In this document: one piece after another, positions 8,485-14,796 of the stretch
How the letters are laid out: the number at the start of each line of letters is the position of its first letter
Position numbering within the stretch: position 1 is the first letter of the stretch
DNA from: Cladorrhinum sp. PSN259
Lineage: Eukaryota; Ascomycota; Sordariomycetes; Sordariales; Podosporaceae
Reading direction: 5' to 3'
Length of the DNA stretch: 14,796 nucleotides
Assembly (NCBI GenBank): GCA_033725935.1
Contig: MU867172.1
Coordinates: 1-14,796 of the forward strand
Made by a program: the position numbers and the translations under genes
Notes under the pieces: generated by a model
What the model saw: the letters and a program-made list of their open reading frames with translations, nothing else
Told to the model about the DNA's origin: nothing
Database searches by the model: none

Positions 8485-9511
8485 TGGTGTAATGCCGGTG
8501 CCACCCGGACTGGCTAAAGCACCGATGTCCGGAGTGTCATCAGATATGTCGGTCCTTTGGCCTTTTTACTTTAGTGGTAGGGAATCGTTTAATTTCATCT
8601 CTTCGCTTGGGACCTTGTTCTTCAGACTCGCGATTCGACAGAGGCAAATCTGAAGTAAGACACTGAAATCCCCTATATAAATCGTTCTTATATCCTGCTT
8701 TACAGTTTACTTTTTTTATTCGGGGACTTGTTTCCTTTCTTGGCTTGTTGATGTGTCATTACTGTGCACATATCATGTCTACATCTATAGCGCAAAAGAA
8801 ACTACCAATTGATGGCACAAAAGAGCAAGTCCTCGGATCTAGCTAGTTTGTGGCAAACAGCAGCGAAGCCGAGCTGAGGGAACTTTTGTCTTTTCAATAA
8901 GATTGCGTATTCGGTAAAGAGCGCTCAGGCGACGCCATGGCGGCATCCATTGGAAAAAGAAGGCTCCCAGGGACTCGGTACAGTTGGTGGGTCGCTGCTG
9001 ATCATGCGCAAAAAATCCTTTTCAGAATACGATCAGAACCGGCTGCATGGTTCGGTGCCGGCCGGTAAACGACGGAACGTGCCCCGAAATTGGCAAACCC
9101 GATTTGAGGCGTCGCGCAAGGGGGAGGGGGGTTAGAAACGCTAACCAAGCATCGGCTAGTGACTTCGGAAAAGAAGCAATCCCACAGCTGATGGCGGTCC
9201 TGCATGATCTGATCAACCACAAAAGCCAGCGTGATTGGCTGTGAAGGTTATTATCGTGAGTCAAAGAATCTGCTGTGGCGCACCCTCGAGCAACGCGTCC
9301 GAGATGAGGCAAGCCATGGGAGAGAGCATCTCGCCAGAAACAGAAGGAATACTTCTCCGTCATCAAGTTAACAGCGAATCCTCTGCTGGTTCTTAAGTGA
9401 ACCCTTTTCCTCGCAAGCTATCATTGGTGTCGAGCCAGGCTGCTGTTGTCTTACTGTCCACCTCACAGTGTATTTCTTGCGAATTACCGGGAAATCTACG
9501 GTCCCCTCACC
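8485..9511. other. Intergenic region upstream of the rhodopsin-domain gene
   Basis: Short frames on both strands (for example 8950-9135 plus, 9022-9366 minus) have no recognisable motif or natural composition, so I call no gene. The stretch is of mixed composition, without strong RIP bias after 8880. The last 100 bases (pyrimidine-rich runs before the ATG at 9512) are probably leader and promoter of the next gene. No clear TATA box is seen. Confidence 0.45.
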
Positions 9512-10943
9512 ATGGCTCCATCACTTATTCGACGGTCCGACGCGGCCACACCAGCAGCAAAGGACGACATCTCGGGCACCATCGTCGCCTGCTCCGGGGT
9601 CATGATCGCGCTTTCGACTTTAGCCGTAGGACTACGCTTTTACGTCCGGGGGTGGATGCTTCGGGCCATTGCAAGCGAGGACTGGTGTATTCTAGTCGCT
9701 TGGGTAAGTCTGGGCAGCTCGCCAGCGTGGAGCTTTCCGCTTCTATCGCCGGTAAAGTGGAGTCGCGAAGAACGCCAATAGAATACTGACATTGGCACCT
9801 TAGATTTTCACGGTTGTTGCTTCAGGTGGGACGATTAAGGGTACGTGCTAGCGGGGATTATGATATCAATTACTAACATGGTATTACGTTGTTACAGAAG
9901 CTCAGGTGGCCCTGGGCCGTCACATACAGGACGTCCCGCCAGAGAACTTCAAGCTTTGGTTCAAGGTACGCATATATCTCCTTATTATTACTGAATACGG
10001 GGAATAATAACATGCTGACCTGCTCATCATGGGTAATACAGACCGCTTACTTCAAAGCATTATTCTACAACCTCAGCATCTCTCTCACCAAGATTTCGAT
10101 CCTGCTATTATACCTACGTGTCTTGAAGACATATAACTATATGCGCAAGGCCTTCTGGGTGTTATTTGGCTTCGTGATCATCTATACCGCGGTGACGTTA
10201 GCTTTATACTTCACTATGTGCATTCCGATTCAGAGGACGTGGGATCGGTCTATTGAGGGATATTGCCACCCGGATATGGTCTGGTTGGTGTTGAATTACA
10301 TCCACATATCTACCGATTTTGTAATTTTCCTACTGCCTATCCCTGTGGTAGTTACTATGACGAACCCGTGGTCTCAAAAGGCTGGTCTTTTATTTGTCTT
10401 TTGCGTTGGCTTTTTGTGAGTAACTCGCCCCTTGCTAGGTATTAAAGAAATGCTAACCGTGTCATAAATAGCGTTTGCCTTCTTTCGGCTCTTCGTGCTG
10501 TCTGGCTCAAGGAGCTGTATGTTAAGCCAGATGTGACGTGGCATCTGACCGAGATCGCCAACTGGTCCACCATCGAGATTAATATCGCCGTTGTTTGCGC
10601 GTGTTTGACGACGCTGAAGCCGCTATTTCTTAAGATCTTTGGTCCATGTATCGCTAAGATTTCTTGTTCCCGGCCGGAGAATGGCCGTGAAAGCCGGCCT
10701 GCTACCATTGGCTCTTCACCTCTACAAGCATTTCGGGGCCGCGTCGTGCACTCCCTGGGACGCCCGACATTTATGGAGCTGAATAGCCTAACCACAGGGA
10801 CCTTTGCCACTATTAAGGTTGACAAGGCGAGCAGCGCTGATGGCGAGGATACATTGGGCACATCGGGGATTACACGAACCGGCCAGGCTATTACAAGCAA
10901 GGATACCGACAAGGTGAAGGTTGCATTACCGAAAACGGCATAG
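9512..10943 (+). CDS. Fungal rhodopsin-domain seven-helix integral membrane protein, five exons
   Basis: Exons 9512-9703, 9804-9840, 9898-9965, 10042-10415 and 10472-10943 join in frame to 380 residues. Introns are 100, 57, 76 and 56 bases with donors GTAAGT, GTACGT, GTACGC and GTGAGT, branch motifs CTGAC, ACTAAC, CTGAC and GCTAAC, and TAG or CAG acceptors. The start ATG has an ideal context (CACCATGG). Seven hydrophobic segments are visible. Family motifs of the fungal rhodopsin domain (PF20684, Pth11-like relatives without CFEM) are LRFYVR (41-46), EDW (56-58), ALGRHI (81-86), NLSISLTKISILLLYLRV in helix 3, STDFVIFLLPIPVV (189-202) and NWSTIEINIAVVCACLTTLK (254-273). The usual CLP before LKP reads CLT here. 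A Thr/Ser-rich tail of about 100 residues follows, probably cytosolic. Members are orphan membrane proteins, some acting in surface sensing. No retinal lysine is claimed. Confidence 0.92.
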
Positions 10944-11458
10944 GTTAAAAATTAAGAAGAAAGTAGGCAGAGGTTAAAACGTAAGAAGGAAGTATTAGAA
11001 GTTTCGATTAAGTAAGTTTTAACTCCCTCGTACCTGGATCTGTTCCGCATTTCTGCATGACGCCGTAGCCAACCACCTTCTAGACCAGGGATATGGTTAC
11101 ACAAGGACAAAAATGTCTGAGGCCCTCAAATCTGCCGACACCGCCTGGTTCGAATACCCATCGTTCCGCGGGAGGTCGGAGCGAAGCAGAGAGCTTTTAC
11201 TGGTTATCTAATGCGCCCGGCATATACTCAGGTTGCACCAACAGCTTATATTCGCACAAACTAATCTAATCATGATTAAATTATTGCAACATTTTATGCA
11301 AGTCTTTACAGATCTATCCGAATACCACGAGCTCGGGAAGCGGGGTATTTATATGCTCTAGGACCCAGCCCAAACGTCGCGATGTCTGCGTCTTTCTCTC
11401 TGTAGGACTCCCTTTTTGACGATTCTCTACATCGAGAAGTTTCTACACTTGGTCCAAA
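10944..11458. other. Intergenic region and promoter of the FAD oxidase gene
   Basis: The left part has AAGAAGGAAGTA and GTTAAAA words that are the 3' flank of the membrane-protein gene. A 32-codon frame at 11113-11211 has a protein-like composition (SADTAWFEYPSFRGRSE) but no partner exon that I can find. It may be a gene relic. The right 120 bases carry a TATA box and a tiny upstream ORF belonging to the next gene. Confidence 0.45.
11346..11353 (+). promoter_or_regulatory. TATA-like element (TATTTATA) of the FAD oxidase gene
   Basis: TATTTATA lies 106 bases before the start codon, followed by a C/T-rich start region (TCTTTCTCTCTGTAGG). Spacing predicts a transcript start near 11380, giving a leader of about 80 bases. 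A 7-codon ORF (MSASFSL, 11382-11405) begins right at that point and would be in the leader only if transcription starts at or before it. Confidence 0.5.
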
Positions 11459-13583
11459 ATGTTATTCCGTTCATCCGCTACAAATGTCCAGTGGACACTC
11501 GGCCTTCTCCTCGGTGGGGTCCCAAGTAAGCCGCTAGTGTAATGGATTCTTATCATTTCTCTAGTCACAAGCAACGTTACCGAAGGGGCTGCGCTGAAGA
11601 AAACCACCAACGATGTGCGCTTGTTTGAATACGAGACTATCCAGCTCACGGACGAGCAATTAATAAGCAATGCCCGCTCCAAGTCAGTCGACACGTCAGT
11701 TTTTGCGTTTGGCCGCGGCACCAACGCCGAAACTGCATCCAAACCTCGAGCTCGTTGCAAGACGTACCCCGGAGACCTCGCTTGGCCCACCGAGCCCATT
11801 TGGGATCTCTTTAACGATCTCCTTGGCGGAGCACTCATCAAGACGATTCCCGAGGCTTCCCTATGCTACCCTGAATGGGGCCGATACTCGGCCGCTGAGT
11901 GCCAGGAGCTTACAAGGAGCTGGAACAACTCTACTCTCCGGTGAATCTTCTTCTTCACGTCTTTTTTCGCAGTAGACCATCTCACAAGCATCGCGGATAG
12001 AATCGAGGACCCGACATCCATCCGTTCGATCCTGTTCCAGGGAATGACTTGCATGCCACCTGATTACACCGCGAGCTTCCTCGGAAAAACCGTCAACTGC
12101 AGCGTCGGCGGTTTCCCCGAGTACAGCGTCAAGGTAGCAAACGTCGGGCAGATCCAGCTCGCGGTGAATATCGCGCGCAACCTCAACATCCGACTCGTCA
12201 TCAAAAACACCGGCCACGACTTTGGAGCCAAGTCTACGGGAAAGGGCGCCATCAATGTTTGGACCCATCACCTCAAAGACGCCACCTTTTACAAAAATTA
12301 CGAAGCCTCTGGGTACAGCGGTCCTGCGTTCAAGTTTGGCGCGGGCGTCCAAGTCGACCAGGCTTACAGACTCGCCAAGCAACACAATGTGACAGTGATT
12401 GCCGGCGAGGGAAAGGCAGGTGGCCTAATGCCGTCCTCTTTCATTCCCCCAATTCTCACAGGATAAATCGACTAACACGAATTTCTTTTCACAGTCTGTG
12501 GGCTACATTGGGGGCTACATCCAGGGCGGTGGTCATTCGCCTCTCACGTCGATATATGGAATGGCTGCCGACCACGTCCTCTCGATCCAAGTCGTGACAG
12601 CGGACGGTAAGTTCATCACGGCGGACGCCAAACAGAGCTCGGACCTATTCTGGGCGCTCCGGGGCGGAGGGGCCGGCACCTTCGGTGTCGTAACCTCGAT
12701 GGTGGTCAAGGCATTCCCAAAGATCAGGACCACGACCCTGACGTACAACATGACGACCGGGGGCGACTTCAGCAAAGAGAAGCTCTGGGCGGCTCAGCGG
12801 GCCTACATTGACGGGTTCGAAAAGTACGCCGACCTAGGCTACTACTCGTACTATTGGATCCGCCACGTTAGCGGGCAGCTCTACCACGACATGACATCCA
12901 TGGTCGCGCCGAACACGACCGAGGACGAGTTCCGCGCGAGCATGGCGCCACTCTGGGCAAAGTGGGAGGAGATCGGCGTGCCCTTTACGCCCGTCATCCG
13001 GGAGCTGGACAACTTCAGCGACGCCTGGGAGCTCGCCTTCCCGCACGAGGTCTGGACGTGGACGATGCGCCAGGCCAGCCGGTTCGTCCCCCGCGCCGTC
13101 CTCGCTGACCCGCAGAAGCGGGCGGCTATGGTAGACGCCATCAAAAGCGTGTCGGACGAAGGGTCAAACATCTTGCTGTTCAACATTCGCAACCCGCCCT
13201 GGTCGGCGCAGATCGATAACGCCGTTAACCCGGCCTGGCGGGACGTGCTTATGTTTGCCATCATGTTTGTTAACTGGAACGTGACGGACCCGGCCCCGTA
13301 CGTTACGCAGCTGTCGAGGAACCTGACGTACGAGTGGAACCTGAGGTGGAAGGCGCTGACGCCCGGCTCCGGCACGTACATGTCTGAATCCGACTATATC
13401 GAGCCCGACTGGCAGGAGAACTTCCACGGGTCCAAGTATCCGCGCCTCTTGTCCATCAAGCAAAAGTGGGACTCCGAGGACGTCTTTTACGCCACGAACT
13501 CCGTTGGGTCCGAGAAGTGGCAGCTGAGCGAGACCATCATGGGACATTTGCCTTCGCAAAACAGCAAGCTCTGCCTCAAGTGA
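11459..13583 (+). CDS. Secreted FAD-linked oxidase of the berberine-bridge (BBE) / VAO family, four exons
   Basis: Exons 11459-11525, 11565-11940, 12001-12415 and 12495-13583 join in frame to 648 residues. The first 22 residues look like a signal peptide (hydrophobic core WTLGLLLGGV). Family landmarks in order: CKTYPGDLAWP; DPTSIRSILFQGMTC; the FAD-binding motif KNTGHDFGAKSTG with His220, the expected 8-alpha-histidyl flavin link; GEGKSVGYIGGYIQGGGHSP (283-302); DLFWALRGGGAGTFGVVTS; and the C-terminal BBE motif (581-642, YIEPDWQENFHG, then YPRLLSIKQKWD). The Cys that forms the second flavin bond in BBE itself is replaced by Gly285, so single attachment is likely. The substrate cannot be told; relatives oxidise alcohols, sugars or small metabolites outside the cell or in pathways. 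Intron 1 is only 39 bases, so its borders are the least certain. Intron 2 (60 bases) uses TAG at 12000. Intron 3 is GC-AG. Confidence 0.9.
12416..12494 (+). other. Non-canonical GC-AG intron in the FAD oxidase gene
   Basis: The donor AG|GCAGGT, branch GACTAACA (about 12469-12476) and acceptor TTTTCACAG join GEGK to SVGYIGG exactly as the family requires. A nearby GT (12420) would shift the frame and give a stop. GC donors are a known minor class whose flanks are close to AG|GCAAGT, which fits. Confidence 0.75.
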
Positions 13584-13928
13584 ATAGGTATTGAAAACTG
13601 GGAAACAGAAACTGAGCATTCACAAATATATTCTTTCTATATTGACTCGTTATTTTACGATGATGGAGTAGGATTTTCCGTCCTTTACAGTATGCTTTGC
13701 CCTGCGGTAACAGATATTTGCCCTTCATGCCACAAGATACCTGATTACCTGGCAACATTAGATCAAATTACTCATATTATAACTCGACTTTCGATATAAG
13801 CTAATAGTATAACGAGAAAGATCTCGATTACCAAACCCCGGAACTTACCTATATTATCCGCAGCATAAGCCCGGTACCGTAATAATAGCCGTAAAAATAT
13901 AGACCGGAATTACCATTATTCTAGCTAG
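13584..13928. other. 3' flank of the FAD oxidase gene turning into AT-rich DNA
   Basis: No gene is visible. After about 13740 the sequence becomes TA-rich with many stops in all frames, similar to the block at 1734-2139 and consistent with RIP-mutated repeat DNA. Confidence 0.5.
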
Positions 13929-14186
13929 CTAACTGGTACCCTAACCTGCTATATAATAAATCCCTGCCTATACATATCCATATTCCATCGAATAGAAAAT
14001 ACTACTAAAGAAAGGAAGACTATTAAAGCTTATAAACGATATGAAATAGAACCTACTGCTAGCGCCTAGCGCGTTTTAGGATTAGGCTCTGAATTCGAAG
14101 CTATTATAACTCTTGGCGAAGAAAACGCCGCGAAGTAAATGCTAAAAGCTAAACGAGACGAACGTGTTATAACTTGCACCGAGTAG
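13929..14186 (+). pseudogene. C-terminal piece of a degraded, probably transposon-derived, coding sequence
   Basis: One plus-strand frame reads as protein from about 13960 to a final TAG at 14184, with internal TAG and TAA codons where Gln would be likely (after EIEPTASA and after LGEENAAK). Readable parts are IENTTKERKTIKAYKRYE, RVLGLGSEFEAIITLGEE and MLKAKRDERVITCTE. The frame runs straight into the LTR-like repeat at 14165, which suggests the end of a mobile-element ORF. I do not recognise the family. The base changes fit C-to-T mutation as in RIP. Confidence 0.5.
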
Positions 14187-14567
14187 GGTGTTACGCCTCG
14201 CGCGTAAATCCCCCGCACACGGACCACTATGCAGGGCATTGTGGGACCATGACCAATCGTTGGGCCAGGGATGCGAAGACCCACGAAGTCCCGATGCAAC
14301 CAATCAAGATGCGCCTGCTCTGATCGCTGCCAAGCACAGCGAGCACGGCGAGCAAGAAGCTTGCTCGCTATGATCGCGGGTTCACAGAGCGAGCAGAGCG
14401 AGCAAGGTACAATATACACAGGAAATATATGTAGATAGCTTCACTATAAGTAGAGGAAGTGTTAGGCGCTTCCTATCATAAGGACTTAGTTCCTCACGCA
14501 AGTAATTACAATCGTTCATTATCTACAATACTTATAAGCGATTGTTACAACCTGCACCGGATAGGGT
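14165..14567. repeat. Possible solo LTR or repeat bounded by related 25-bp direct repeats
   Basis: A 25-bp word beginning TGTTATAACTTGCACC at 14165-14189 recurs as TGTTACAACCTGCACC at 14543-14567. The two match at 21 of 25 positions and the four differences are all transitions. The 378-base spacing, the TGTTA start and the coding relic ending at its left edge fit an LTR, but no full element or target duplication is visible in the window. Confidence 0.4.
14348..14368. repeat. Perfect 9-bp inverted repeat GCGAGCAAG / CTTGCTCGC with 3-base spacer
   Basis: The two arms lie at 14348-14356 and 14360-14368. The same GCGAGCA word recurs in neighbouring repeats (two 9-bp copies of CAGAGCGAG at 14385-14402). 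It lies inside the LTR-like stretch, so it may be a stem in element RNA or a simple-repeat expansion. Confidence 0.6.
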
Positions 14568-14583
14568 TCAGACTGCAAGGCAG
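14564..14583. repeat. Dispersed 20-bp repeat, second copy at 3637-3656
   Basis: GGGTTCAGACTGCAAGGCAG here and GGGTTCGGACTGCAAGGCAG at 3637-3656 differ by one transition. They are in the same orientation, 11 kb apart. This suggests that fragments of one repeat family are present at both ends of the window. Confidence 0.6.
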
Positions 14584-14712
14584 TACGCCTGGGGTAATAT
14601 GACAGGGGAATCGAAGATTGTGTGACGCTCTCAGACGGGTCAATCACTGTCAACTAACAGGTAGCTCTACAAAGTATCGCTTATTGTTAACGTGTGGCAC
14701 ATATAGGGTGCA

Positions 14713-14796
14713 GGGCAAGTGGCTGGTGCCCACTTGCCCACTGGCGTGGCTTGTGTCAACCACTTGCCACAGGTGCCGGGTATGGACCCGGTGCTA
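14713..14796. repeat. Cluster of inverted CACTTGCC / GGCAAGTG words at the right edge
   Basis: GGGCAAGTGG (14713-14722) pairs perfectly with CCACTTGCCC (14730-14739). Another CCACTTGCC follows at 14760-14768. CCGGGT (14777-14782) and ACCCGG (14787-14792) form a second small hairpin. Such stacked palindromes are common at the ends of DNA transposons or in LTRs. The element continues outside the window, so its class is open. Confidence 0.5.

Noticed and set aside
9022..9366. 114-codon minus-strand frame
   Set aside because: No recognisable motif, and it sits in the presumed promoter region of the rhodopsin-domain gene. It looks like chance.
11147..11158. GGTTCGAATACC, like a tRNA T-loop
   Set aside because: The flanking bases do not form a T stem and no acceptor or anticodon arm can be folded upstream. 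It lies in a protein-like frame.
11941..11972. Intron ending at the pyrimidine-preceded CAG at 11970-11972
   Set aside because: It would be 32 bases and puts the next exon in a frame that stops within nine codons. The TAG at 11998-12000 keeps the family sequence DPTSI in frame.
12420..12494. GT donor at 12420 for the third intron of the FAD oxidase
   Set aside because: Joined to the good acceptor at 12494 it shifts the frame and destroys the conserved VGYIGGY part. The GC donor four bases earlier fits.
14348..14402. CRISPR-like spaced repeats
   Set aside because: The repeats are only 7-9 bases, irregularly spaced, and in a fungal genome. This is a simple repeat with an inverted arm.

Overview
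The window is nuclear DNA from a filamentous ascomycete (Pezizomycotina). It has short introns with fungal donor, branch-point and acceptor motifs. It carries gene families expanded in these fungi: a HET-domain incompatibility protein, a fungal rhodopsin-domain seven-helix membrane protein and a secreted berberine-bridge-type flavin oxidase. The AT-rich stretches between genes hold coding relics whose frames are broken almost only by TAA and TAG, the pattern expected of repeat-induced point mutation (RIP).

Layout: 1-180 is the edge of a dead LINE-type reverse transcriptase on the minus strand. 942-1733 is an intronless SIMPL/DUF541 protein. 1734-4872 is a gene-poor AT-rich block. It contains a long minus-strand pseudogene (about 2140-3541), a G-quadruplex-type tract and a 46-bp tandem duplication. 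4873-6948 is a two-exon HET protein. 100 bases further on is 7049-8170, whose C-terminal half resembles the accessory domain that follows the caspase domain in fungal caspase-like proteins. 8171-9511 is non-coding. 9512-10943 is a five-exon rhodopsin-domain membrane protein. 11459-13583 is a four-exon secreted FAD oxidase that needs a GC-AG intron to be read through. 13584-14796 is repeat-rich, with another broken coding relic, a possible solo LTR and several inverted repeats.

All five intact genes are on the plus strand. They do not form an obvious pathway or a classical biosynthetic cluster. The most suggestive pairing is the HET gene with the adjacent caspase-accessory-like gene, which could belong to one non-self recognition and cell-death module. 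The setting is an accessory, transposon-flanked region. I saw no CRISPR, rRNA or convincing tRNA. Splice models and family assignments come from reading the sequence only, and no database search was run.
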